Assembly (NCBI GenBank): GCA_000733355.1
Contig: JNVV01000005.1
Coordinates: 782,649-846,648 of the forward strand
DNA length: 64,000 nt
Reading direction: 5' to 3'
From: Falciphora oryzae
Lineage: Eukaryota; Ascomycota; Sordariomycetes; Magnaporthales; Magnaporthaceae
The notes beneath the pieces are model-generated. The model had not been told where the DNA came from. It made no database searches and was given only the letters and a program-made list of their open reading frames with translations. A program made the translations under genes and the position numbers. The stretch's first letter is position 1; the number at the start of each line of letters is the position of its first letter. Positions 22,943 to 34,400 of this stretch are shown piece after piece.

Positions 22943-25487
22943 CCCGGAGCAGCTGTGCAGACGCATTCTGCCGCCACCTGCGCCTCTGCTGAGATTCACG
23001 ACCGCATCCATCGTTGAGCATGCTTGTCATGACCCGCCAGCGTCGGTGATGATCCTTGGTTGCAGCTGAAGGCGAGGTCACGCCAGCCAGTCACATTGAG
23101 TTTATGCCAACTTTGAGTGATTTTGCCAACATTGCAGGGAGTTCACACCGTAAGCGCCGCCGCCATCGTGAGAATGCCACGCCACGCACCGAGCCGGTTG
23201 TTCTGCTGGCCTGACCAGCCTAAAAGGCTTTCCGCTTGGCAGCCGCCCCAGCAACAAGGGGAGCCGGGGGGACGCAAGCCAGACGGTGCTGATCGACCTC
23301 AGCAGGAACCAGGGTTGCATGGCATACTAACTGTGCCTCAGGGGCAAGCTTACACGTAACTCTCCACCGCCGGCGGCTTTTGGCCTGTTGTTGTTGTTGT
23401 CATCGTAATCCTGGCAATCGCGGTAGGCTCCATGACTGACGCCCTCGACTAGCCTCTCACAACAGAGGCTCCCGGGTCCCGACTAGCAGCACGCACAAGA
23501 CTCGGACACCTAACCGCCAGACCAAGAAGGTTCGAACGAGCAAGCAGACCATGTTTTTAGCTCTTGGCTGCGTGCGTGTTCAGGTACAGTAGGGTGGCTG
23601 TTTGCTACGTCACGGCGCTCGCAGGGAATGGCCCGCTTCCAGCCGACGACTGCTGCCAGAAAACAAGACGACGCTGTCGGAACGGCAGTCGCCTCCCACA
23701 GGTGCCAGCGCATACCGTCCCCGTCGACCCTGTAGAGTCCACAACTATATTCCGGACACTCGGCGGCGGTTACGACCAGCCGGCCGATCTGCCATCAAGC
23801 ATCTCCGGCTTCCGTTGGATCCGGTCCGGCCAGACTGGGGTTTCTCCCGCCGCCAGCTGTTATCTTTGCTTTTTCTTTGTTCTTTTTGATCGACTCATGC
23901 ACGAAAGGGAACAGACGGCAGCTGGAGGCGAACCCAGTGGCGGGCCTGCATGGTGGTGCATGCACAACACGCTCTCTGACCAGCCACGCCAAGGCTCAGT
24001 CTTCCTTCCAGAGTGCGCACTCAGTATCAAGTCGTCAGCCGCCACCACCCCACGGTCCCGTTTTCGGAGGGCTTACTGCAGCCGAGCAGGCCAGTGTCCG
24101 TGGCTCCACAGCACTACCGTTGGACGCAAAATCGGGCATGGCATGGAAGCTTTTGGAGCTGGAGTGCTTCTGGCGGATTGCCCCTTACTGCCACTAACTA
24201 TTCTTGTTTGGTGTCCCCCTTGTTCTCTACACGGCCGTCGGACTTGGCCAAGGTGAAGTGTTGTCCTCCCGCTCGACGATCGATTCGTTCGGGTGTTTTA
24301 CATCGTGGGCATAGTATACTCGCACAGACTCGGCCGCCGCCCGTGCCGACTTCGGGTTGCACATTGCACATGTCTGACGCCTTGCGGGGAGGCGTGTCGC
24401 TTATGGTCTCCTGCCAGCCCGTATCTCCTCAGGGAACTTGCATGTGCCTGTTGAACACAGGTCTCTCGACCCGCTCCGATCCCTTCCCAACAGGACCGTT
24501 CCAGGTAAGTGGGCGCGACGGGTGGGATAATGGGAGCAGGAAGGCGGCGGCATCTGCGCGAAAACCTTGTGTTGTGCGGAACAGGTGCTGGCTTCCGAGA
24601 TACCCACCAAGCCGGGTCGTGGGGCCGGCCAGTCACCTCGCACGCTGGCACAATCCGCGTGTGCGACATGCCTACCGGCATCCTGCCCCACTAGTACTCA
24701 CCTCCGCGTGCCTTTGCCCCGAGGTCTGGGGGCCGGCTCGAGCAAAGATAAGCCAAACGACCTATGCAGCAGCTTTGGACGCACCCGCACTCTACCTCGC
24801 GCAGGCGACCCGAGAACAGGCCAGGGAGGCCCTATCTCGGCCGCTATGCTTCTCTCCACCCCTATGACAAATGTCTCATCGGCTTCTTGCACGCTTGCCT
24901 TGTTTGTTTGCCTGCGTGCGCATCGTCCTCTCCTCGTCAAAGCCCGTGGGCTGGCCGGTGAAGCAGCCGACCAATTTCATACGCCGGGTCCGGAACCTGG
25001 TTCGCGGGAAACCGACCGGGCAAGCAAGGCAACAAGGCAAACAAACAAACATGGGGGTTGGTAGCGGTGGTGCTCTGCCGCCGTCAACCCGCTTCCGTCA
25101 GTGTTGAGAAGCTTGGGTCATGGTCCTTACCTGTGTGTTTCGATCCCAGGTCGGACGAGGGTTGACGAGGTAACACAAAGCACAATGATGTTGATGTTCA
25201 TGGCGGTGCTGGGGCTTTGGCACCAGCATACTAGCCTGCCATCCGACGACGACGACTTTGCCGTGCACATGGCCGTCGATCCCTGCCTGCCACCACCAAC
25301 GCCAGGCCCTTTCCCCCCCTGGGATTCGGTTAGTATCTTGGCCTCGCAATTCGGTAGCATATAGGGACTCAACGGGCTTCTATATCCGCACATCCGTACT
25401 CCGTCCCAGATCCAATGAAGCCAGCCACTGCAAAGCACTCGCTGGCTTGTTGAGAGTGGTGGAGGTAGTGGATGTGGAGGTCTTTGC

Positions 25488-25529
25488 CACACACACACTC
25501 TCTCTCTGTCTCTCTCTCCTCACACCCTC
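25488..25529. repeat. CA then CT microsatellite
   Basis: A short CA run passes directly into CT repeats with one GT interruption. It is non-coding. Confidence 0.85.
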
Positions 25530-26199
25530 CTCCCGCCCCAGGCCCAGTGACACCTCTCTGTTTTTCGCACACCACCCCCAAAAGCAGTGGGAGTGGGATG
25601 AACCCGGGCTCCGCGTCTACGATGGCACGCATGCAGGGAAGACCCCTGCCTTGACAGCCTGACCATCGGGCAATTTCATCTAGCCTTGCAACCGTCACTG
25701 AGCGGCCGGGGTGGCCACAGCGGGGGGGCTGCAAAAGACCCCTGCTCAGCGCCGTTAGCCCTGGGAGGGGGTAACCTCATCTTGGTACCAGGGCCGCAGC
25801 GGAGGTGTGCGCGCTGCCACCGGTGGATCTCTTTTGAGTCTGGGGCCCACTTGATCTAGTGGGCCCGCGTTTCCTTCTCTTTTTCTTTTCTTATTTTATT
25901 TTATTTATTTTTCTTCTCCCTCCTTTTTCCCCTTATTTCCCGTTTTGGTTATTTTTCTCTTTTCTTTTTTTTATGCAGCCATTACCCTTCCCATCGCTCG
26001 CCATTCTCAACGCACCCCCCACCCACTCTCGCCTCTCGCACGCCCTTCCCTCCCTTCACCCCTTTTACCATGTATCTTTCGCCAGGCAGCACCGTGCCCG
26101 GCGCGGCATCCTTCCAAATCCTCGTTTGGCGCTGCTGTTTCTTCTCGTTGCATATTCTCTGGGACCCCTATCCTGGCCCTTGTTGACCTGCTGGCCGTC

Positions 26200-26372
26200 N
26201 NNNNNNNNNNNNNNNNNNNNNNNNNNNNNNNNNNNNNNNNNNNNNNNNNNNNNNNNNNNNNNNNNNNNNNNNNNNNNNNNNNNNNNNNNNNNNNNNNNNN
26301 NNNNNNNNNNNNNNNNNNNNNNNNNNNNNNNNNNNNNNNNNNNNNNNNNNNNNNNNNNNNNNNNNNNNNNNN
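26200..26372. other. assembly gap (173 N)
   Basis: A run of N of unknown true content. The left flank is CT-rich, and I see no coding sequence on either side. Confidence 0.99.
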
Positions 26373-28230
26373 GCCTAAATTACGAGCGCTGTAGAAGTCG
26401 CGAGAGCGTGTGCTGATTGCTCCCCTCATGGCTGCAGGAGCCAGACGACGCACATACACTTGCATAAGGTGTGCGCCGTAGTGGTTTGCGGGCACCGAGC
26501 TTGGCTTCGATCCTCTCCGTCTTACACGGCACAGCGTGGCCAGCTAGCCGGCTGCTGCTGTTGCTGCTACGCTGCTAGGTACCGATGTACCCGTCCCGAC
26601 AGCCAGCATTTACCGAACGACAATGCACCTCCAGTGAGTGGGCCGCCCTCCCCTCGTTTGTTTGTCGAATCTCCGCCATCCGTGGGCCTCTGCTTGGGGC
26701 ATGGGTGTGGTGTGTGTGTGGTGGTAGACAAAAGAAGCTGGGTACAGTGGCGGATGTACCTGCTTGATGTTGCTGCCCCAGCGGGTAGCATCCCTGCTGA
26801 AGCCTGTGGAGGTGCCAGGCCAGCTGCCTACACTATACAGCAGACGGGTGCCGCTGCTCCTGCTGCCGCTTGCTTCCACTGTGCACGCCAACCTACACCA
26901 GACCTCCACCTACCTACGTACACGCCTCTCCTCCGTCCGTCCTATGTATGTCATCCTTACCCAGAAGGCGAACCTGCCCATTCCTCGCGTTCTTGGGCTG
27001 CTTTGGGTCTAGTGCGCATCTTTCTACGTGCCGCGGAACAAGACAATAAACCGCATTTGTGGCCCTCGTCCCGGGTCCCCCATTTTCCATCTTGCTTGAC
27101 CTGGGAAGTACCTGGATCGGCCCAGCCCTCGGCCGCCTCTCGAGAAATCCCTTTTCCCGTTGGAGCTATGGTGGTAGCAGTTTCACCTTGGCCCTCGTCT
27201 TGTTGAAGAACCGTCCTAAAAATCTTTGACTCGGGTCACTAAGCCAACGCCAGGCCTCTTGTAAGCCTGGGGCCTGCCATTCCCCTTCCTCGCTCCCCCG
27301 GGCACATCATCTGTGCGCGCCCGCCCGTTGGACTTGATCCCAGACTCAGACCCAGAGCAACCCCCCCAGGCAGGAAGAGGGACATCGACAAAAAAAAAGA
27401 GGGTCCCGGCACTTGCGCTTCTACAAAAAGAACTTATCATCCACCTCACACCTCCCGTTCCGTCCCACCACCACCTCGACTCCCCATCCTCGACCATCAT
27501 CACATCTGTGAATAAAAGGCCCTCACACTCTCTCACTCGTGACCCGCCTCACCTCGCATACCAAAGCTTCGTCGACTGCTTTGCTTGATTTGGTCTTCTT
27601 GAACCACGGCCACTTTGCTGCTGCGGCTCGCTCACACTCACTCGTCTGTGCCGCCCGCCGGTCTTCCGACCTGTACCTGCATATACACATACACCACAGG
27701 TGCCCGCACGCCCCTCCCGGACGAAAGAAAGGCCCTTGACTGTTTGCCTTGCTCTTTGAATTCTTTTTGGGACAAAAATAAAAGGAGAGGGCATTTTCCA
27801 CTACCGCCAACACCGCAGCCAGACAAGGGAACCAGAAGGCGCCGGATTATACTTGTTCCTGCCAACCAGGACGTCCACACGATCTTTTAAACAGCGACTC
27901 CGCATACGCCGACACATGCACTCCCACCTCGACTCTCCAGCTGTCTACGTTCGCTTATAACCCACCCTCCTTCTATTTTTGAGTAAGCTCCTCTTGCCTG
28001 CCTATTTGCTTTTCTCCTTCCAAATACCACCGAGGGCCCTCGAGCGAGCCTCGACCAGGGAGCGGCTGGAGCACGAGACTAAACGGCAAACGTAGTCACT
28101 TCTCTCGCTGAGCGGGCCCGCCACAGCTTCGCCAGCACACCCAACTGGGCACAAGGGTATGGAATATACCCTACCAGGCAGTCAAAGATCCAGAACCACC
28201 CAAGAGCGACAGCAAGGAGATCCGTCCAAA
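26373..28230 (+). promoter_or_regulatory. proximal upstream region and probable long leader of the homeobox gene
   Basis: No separate gene is supportable. From about 27320 to 28030 the plus strand is rich in C and CT with few G runs (for example CCTCACACTCTCTCACTC), typical of fungal core promoters and long 5' leaders, so transcription of the homeobox gene may start hundreds of bases before its ATG. Several short upstream ATGs exist. The one at 28159 is in frame with the main start and could add 24 residues. Confidence 0.45.
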
Positions 28231-29848
28231 ATGTCCATGATCGCGATGGCTGCCCCGGCTCCGCACGCACCCTTCAGGAAGGAGTACTTCTCTTCCTGGG
28301 ACGACCACAGGCAAGCCGACTACGCCTCGTCGAGGCCAAGGAGCGACCCTGAAAGGATAGCTCTCCCGTCTATTCGCCAGGTAAGCAGCTGAACCCCCAA
28401 GGCGTCGCTTGCCTGGGAAGCAGAGTAACCAGCCCATGCAAGGGACGCCGGCAACCCAAAGGAAACAACTAACCAAATCGTGTGTGCGTGTCAAAAGGCA
28501 TTCCCCGAGATCCATCTGCGCATTGTCCCACAAGATGGACCATCGGGAACTCAGTCGTCGGCCACGTCGCCAATAGTAGGACCTCCAGGGACCATGACGC
28601 CCCCGGAGTACGTGCACTCGCCCACGAGCCAGAACAAGCGCAGGAGACTGTCGTTTGATGAGGAGCAGGACGAGAGGGCGAGTCGGGTGCCACGACTATA
28701 CACCAGCGGGCCGTCCCCATCGTTCCAGAGGCGGGAAAGTCACCGGGCCCTCTCTCCAGTTGCCCTCAGCGCCACCGAGCCCCGGTCGAGCGCCGACAGC
28801 TGGGCCAGCTCTTCTCGCGCGAGCCCGTACCTCCCCGGCGGCCCACCACCAACGATGCGGTCACCCGTGGCCATGGAGCACAGCGAGTCGATGGACCGCC
28901 GCCCAACGCTGCCCAGCCTGCCACTCCTCAGCTTCGACCGTGCGCCGCCACCGCCCCAGCAGCAGGCCCCGACGTCGATGCACCACCACCAGCAACAGCA
29001 GCAGCGACAGCACCACCACCAGCACGCCAGCCACCACGGCCACCACGGCCACCACGTCAGGGCCATGTCGGGTGACGACTACGTGATTGAGCAGAACCGC
29101 ATGATGGCCCACCCCAACGTCGTGTCGCCCATGGAGTCGCCCGTCGGCTACAGGCAAGGCGGCGGCGCCGGCAGCAGCCCCGGCTACCCGTCGTACCACC
29201 CGTACCACCACCCGTCGCGGGCGCAGTCGCTGTCCATGGGCTCGATCCCGCCAATGGACCGCGTGCCCTTCTCGCCCTCGGCCTACGGCTCTTACCACGA
29301 CTACATGCGCATCAGCGAGCTCGGCGGCATGGGCCTCAACGGCGACAACAAGCAGCGCAAGCGCAGGGGCAACCTGCCCAAGGAGACGACCGACAAGCTC
29401 CGCGCCTGGTTCCTGGCCCACCTGCAGCACCCGTACCCGACCGAGGACGAGAAGCAGGAGCTAATGAGGCAGACGGGCCTACAGATGAGTACGTGCCACC
29501 TTTTTTTTTTTTTTTTTTTCCTTCCCTACCCTACTTGGCTTTTATTGGTGCATATCCAAACTAACAAGCCCGCCATCTAATAAAGACCAAATCTCCAACT
29601 GGTTCATCAACGCCAGGCGCCGCCAGCTCCCGACCATGATCAACAACGCGCGCGCCGAGTCGGACGCCATCGCGTCGGGCCGCGTCTCGGCCGACGGCAA
29701 GGCGCTGCCCTCGACCGAGCGGCCCGACTACGACACGGACGGCAAGCCCCGCGACAGCCCCACCAGCGAGGACGGCGGCATGCACTACGACGACGACCTC
29801 GAGATGAAGCGCCGCCGCGCCGCCAACATGAAGCGTGGCAGCGTTTAA
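28231..29848 (+). CDS. KN/TALE-class homeobox transcription factor
   Basis: Three exons (28231-28380, 28498-29488, 29586-29848) encode 467 residues. The homeodomain spans about residues 330-392: a basic arm KQRKRRGNLPKETTDKL, helices with HPYPTEDEKQEL (the Pro-Tyr-Pro three-residue TALE loop), and recognition helix NQISNWFINARRR with the invariant WF.N. The second intron cuts the homeodomain just before this helix, and GTACGT to TAAAG restores Asn. The rest is disordered: a conserved N-terminus (EYFSSWDDHR, RIALPSIRQ), PPEYVHSP, NKRRRLS, a Gln/His tract (about 230-255) and a basic C-terminus. It should be a nuclear DNA-binding regulator; fungal relatives act in development, stress or morphogenesis. 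I chose ATG 28231 for its AAAATG context and family-like N-terminus. It stands alone in about 31 kb without other genes. Confidence 0.93.
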
Positions 29849-30434
29849 AAGATGGGGGAAGACACCGCAAACAACAAAAAAAAAAAAATTAAAAAAAAAT
29901 ATGACGACAACCAGAACGAACGCCCGAATATGGATCTGAAGTTTTATTGTGTGACACGAGAACGACCAACGAAAAAAATATGAAAAAATGAAAAAAATTT
30001 GAACGAAAACAACTACCGAAAAAAGACAAAAAAAAAAAAATTACCCGACATTCTCTCGCCCTGTACAAAAGCATACTACACACAAGCCAACCGGCTATCT
30101 TTCCTGTTTTGTCCTTTCGGTTCGGTGCATTGGTCTGGGTGCATTTACTTTCTTTTCTTGGCCCTGTATAATTTTTCACATATACCAATACCTGGATGGA
30201 GGTTACGTTTGGCTATTTTCCTTCTTGAGTGTCATTTTTTCTATCTATCATCATCCGGTGTGATGTTTTTGGTCACTATACACATGGTGCATACACCGGC
30301 ACGAGGTCAGGCTGCATGTTTTTATTTTATTTTTTTTTATTTTATCTAGGGCGGGAAACACCCAGTGTGGGACGGACGGACGGCGAAAGCCGGGAGCAAG
30401 GCAAACCTCGGGACTGGGCTCGGAAAGGCGGGAT

Positions 30435-30470
30435 AGAGAGAGAGAAAGAGAGAGAGAGAAAGAAAAAGAG
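30435..30470. repeat. GA-rich microsatellite
   Basis: Repeated AGAG units with AAAG interruptions on the plus strand, in non-coding DNA downstream of the homeobox gene. Confidence 0.85.
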
Positions 30471-31382
30471 GATCATGTCTGATGCATACAAGGGGAGAGG
30501 GTGGGCATATGGAAAATACCAGTTTCTGTTTCTATATTGTTTACCTGTTTGTCAACCCATCGAACCCTCCCTCCCCCTTGCTATGCGGTGTCTTACTTTT
30601 TTCTTTCTTGGACGAGCGCGAGAAGAAGAGAAGGAAAAAAAGAAGACGACGGCGGATGGAACAAGCCAAAGAGACATTTCGGTCACTTTGCTCCGCAGAG
30701 TCAGTCAGTGTACACCATCACCTCAAAAAACCTTAGCTAGAGTAGCTCTTTTTTGCCACAACAAAAGCCAGAGGGCGTGTTTTTTTTTTATGCAGCCACC
30801 AGGACATGACTTAGCAGGAACGATAACGGCTACGTTGTTGGAGAAAAGGCCAGCCGGCTTTCCATGCAAGGCGTGCGTGTCCCCAGCGTCGTAGCCGGGT
30901 GGTAATGTGTGTGGCGTCTCCACACGCTCCGCAAGCTTTAAGCATACCACAGGCGCTATGCAGCATGTTTCGGAGGTTCGAGGCGGGGATGGGGAACAAG
31001 AGGGGGAGAGAGCAAGCGGGAAGCGGCGGGCGGCGGCGGAGAGGGAGGGAGGTCTAGGGATACGAGAGATGGATGCACCGAGCGAGCGAAGGCCACGGGT
31101 GGCCGGCCGCCGACACCCAGGTGGTCCCCCCTCTCTCGAGGCGCCGAGACCGCCACCTCGACCAGACCGACTCGAGCACACACACACCACACACCATGGT
31201 TCGCCCTCCCGGCGAAGCTATGGAGGAATGGGTTTGGGGAGGGAGTCCCGCTGACGATATCTTCCCTGTTAACGTGTCTGGCGTTAAATTAGCCGTCCAT
31301 CACTCCCCTCTCTCAGGTGCTTCTATTACTAAACGCTCCCGCCAAACTAGGTAGGTACAGCACAGCACAGCTTTGTTTTCGG

Positions 31383-31408
31383 TTTTTTTTTTTTTTTTTT
31401 TTTTTTTT
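31383..31408. repeat. poly(T) run of 26
   Basis: An uninterrupted homopolymer in the gene-free region. The exact length is subject to sequencing error. Confidence 0.9.
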
Positions 31409-34400
31409 CTTCTGACGGGAGGCACCGGGCGGGGTCCCGCGCTAAAGGGCAGAGTTATAGGTAGCGTTGTGTGTGTGTGTTGCCAAAATGGACAAAAACG
31501 GGAAATGAGATCACTCCAACGGGATGCAGATCTGCTTAGCGGCTGGGCCGTCAGGGCACCCCCCTCTTCCCCTCCTCCATCCCTTCTTTTTCGAGAGAAC
31601 CAATTTTGGGGCTAAGGGAAGAAGTAAGGGAAAAAAAAAGCAATGACAACAAACAATATGCCACATCCCGCCTGGTCTGGTCACACAGGAGCCAAGAAAA
31701 CGCCGGTTACCAGGCGCCGGGTTTGCATTCACTGCGCGTCCATGGGGGCCAGCCAGCCTAATTGTCCTTTTTTTTTCTTCTTTTCTTTCCGCGGAACGAC
31801 GTCCACCCCCGGACCCTTTCCCACCTACCCACCCACCCACCAGCTTCACGGCCTTGTGCTACTTGAAAAGTGGCGTTTTCTTGTGTTGTCTAAGGCGAGA
31901 CAAAGGAACGAGACTAAAAAAAAAGAGAAGAAAAGCAAGGCGGTGACGGGCTGGGGATGGGGCGTGCGAGTAGCCACGCAACACACACCAAGACATTTTG
32001 CCGGTGTGATGGGCGGCAAAGGGGAGCTGAAAGAAGAAAAAGAGAAAAGAAAAAGAAAAGAAAAAGAAAAAAAAAACCACCGACGGTCGACGACGGCAAA
32101 GCTACCGTCACCGTGGGTAAAACAGGCAAAGAGTCGGTCATCAATCAAAGTTCATCCTTGCTCCCCTCCATGTCGAGGCTGTCATGGTTGCCAAGGGCGA
32201 ACAATATGCTGGACCCGGGGAAAAGTTAGCAAGCAGTCAGGAGGCGTAGGCACAAGACAGAAGAGACACCATGAGAGAAGGAGGGGGGAGAAGAGCAAAG
32301 AAGACTGAGACACGCAGGACAAGCATGCACGCTGCTTGTTGAGTGAGCAGAGGAGGATGTTGAGTGTGCGGGCTCCATCCACCCCGTATCTCCCGATTTC
32401 TTTTTTTCCCTCTTCTTTTCCATTTCTTCTCCTTCCCGTCTCTTCCTATCTCCATTTTGACTTTGGGTAGGCATACGTCGGCTGGCACATGGAAGACAAA
32501 AGATGACGGGACGAATAAGGAAGGTTTTGCAGGATTGCTGCCGCTCATTGTTCAGACGAGGCGCCTCAGATTTCGCCCGGCTCATGACATATGGATGACA
32601 AGGAAAGACAAGGGGTGGCTGGTCACGTCTTCCCTTGGGCCTGGCTTGTCGAGATGGAGGGTGACGAGTGAGCTCCGCCAGAGCGCAAACGCGCGGGACT
32701 GTCGAACTAGCACAAATAATGCAGCACTCGATATAGGCCCAGGGATCTTGATGTTTGCGTGCCATCCCATTCCACGAGACAGCAGCAGGCGGCGGCAACG
32801 ACGGGGCCCGCATGCGTTGCATGTTTCATGATAAGTCAAGTCCAAGGCAGGGCAGCGTATTTTGTTCGGGCCCGTCCTGATACCCGCTCGCCCGCATGCG
32901 GCGGGGACAGCTGGAAAGCTGCAGTGTCGTGTGTCGTTGCCGTTGTCGTTTGGTGGTTGTTTTTTTTTTTGACATGATGGGCTGCGAGGAAGCCTAGGCT
33001 GGGAGTATGCCTGTCGGCTTTTTGCCTGCCTGCCGGGATCCATCTTCCGTCCATTGTTCTTTCTTTTTCTGTTCAAAAAGTTTCTCGCCAATCAAGTCAC
33101 GCTTGACGATTTTAGCTCGAATCGTGTGGAGACGACATGCCGAAGGGGCCCCACTGTTCACCGACGGAAAAAGCCCACCTGCCGCCCCAGAATAGCGCAT
33201 CGTCGAACTGAGATCCCTGTGATCGGCGAGATTTTCTCGATTTTTGCCCTCTCGACCGACTGCTGCCACAGCTGACGACGACCGTCAATAACCAGCAGCG
33301 ATGCAAGGTGGCCAACGAACCATTGAGCCGCTAGAGAAGCAGGATCCCTGGGATTATGCGATGCTGCGCTTTTTTATTTTCTGTCTTTTTTATTCTTTAT
33401 CTCCTGTCGTACTTTGTGCCCGCCCTTGGCAATGGAATCCTTGCAAAACGCCTCCTTACCCAGATATCGGAACCCCTCGCGCGCCCGCTGTGATTCGCCC
33501 ACCCGCCCATCTCTCTCCGGAGGTCGGCAGGTCGGGTACCAAGAAGCCAAGGGCGAATAGCCCCGGACAGGAGGACGCGATGACGGGGGAGCGGGGAGCG
33601 GGCAGCAAACATCAGTACCGACATGCATCATTCGCCCACCCCTGTCCGCCCCTCTTCGAGGTGGCTGACGCCAACGGCTGGGCGTTTCCCAGTCTTTTTT
33701 TTTTTTCCCCCTCTGTTCTGTTTTGGCCGTCCGAGGTCTAGCCAGCAACCGATGGGCGGGGCGCACCGCACTGCTAGCCTGCCTGCGTCCCACCCATCCA
33801 TCATCTGCAAGATTGCAAGATCTTGGCGTGCCTTCGGGGCTGTGGGAAGAGAGGCCCGAGTGGGGGAAGAGGGAGGGGACGTCACGGGTACGTATTCCTG
33901 CCGGGTGGGAGGGAGAACTTTGCTCGGTCGCTGCTGAGCGAGAAGTTCGGTGGGAGGGGAGCTTCAACGGCCCCGCCAAGCTGCGCATATGTGGTGTATT
34001 CAGCATTCGCTGCGTTTTCCCGACGACCATGACAAGGCGGACGGACGACGGACATGGGTTGGTTGTCTTCGCCGCCCTCTCTTTCTTCTTTTTCTTCCTT
34101 TGCTTTCCTTGCCTTCGGCCCCGAGCCTGTCGTCGGCCTCACTCAACCGCCCTGGCGCCCCATCCCGAGGCCCTTTCCCACCGCCAAGCCACTTCCAAGC
34201 CCCTCCTACCACCGATCTTCAGCTCGCCCACAGGTCGCTCGTATCGGGGCCAGGGTCGAAAAACGACAGGTCCCTAAAACGCCCTCCTGCCGGTGCAATA
34301 AATGCCACCCGCGCAGCAGCCTCTCGCTTAGGGTGGTGTGGGGAGATCAAACAGGCGGGGGAATCGGGAGAGATCTCGCTGTTCCGGACTCATGGAGTCC

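Larger units (their letters stand above)
22401..26199. other. gene-free region, third part of the upstream desert
   Basis: No supportable gene. It holds a small 11-bp minisatellite (22910-22942), a CA/CT microsatellite (25488-25529) and, from 25860 to 26170, a T- and CT-rich stretch that ends at the assembly gap. The 284-residue open frame at 24013-24867 (+) has no recognisable domain and odd composition, and I do not accept it as a gene. Confidence 0.5.

Noticed and set aside
24013..24867. 284-residue plus-strand open frame
   Set aside because: Composition is that of random GC-rich DNA (many Arg, Ser, Pro, Cys), with no domain and no splice-linked partner.
9581..28230. tRNA, 5S rRNA or snRNA genes in the long upstream region
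   Set aside because: I looked for B-box (GGTTCRA) contexts and 5S-like internal boxes; the few partial matches, for example near 13308 and 23530, lack stems around them.
28861..29430. Long minus-strand frames across the homeobox gene
   Set aside because: They are shadows of the Gln/His-rich and homeodomain coding strand, seen as Val/Gly-rich antisense.
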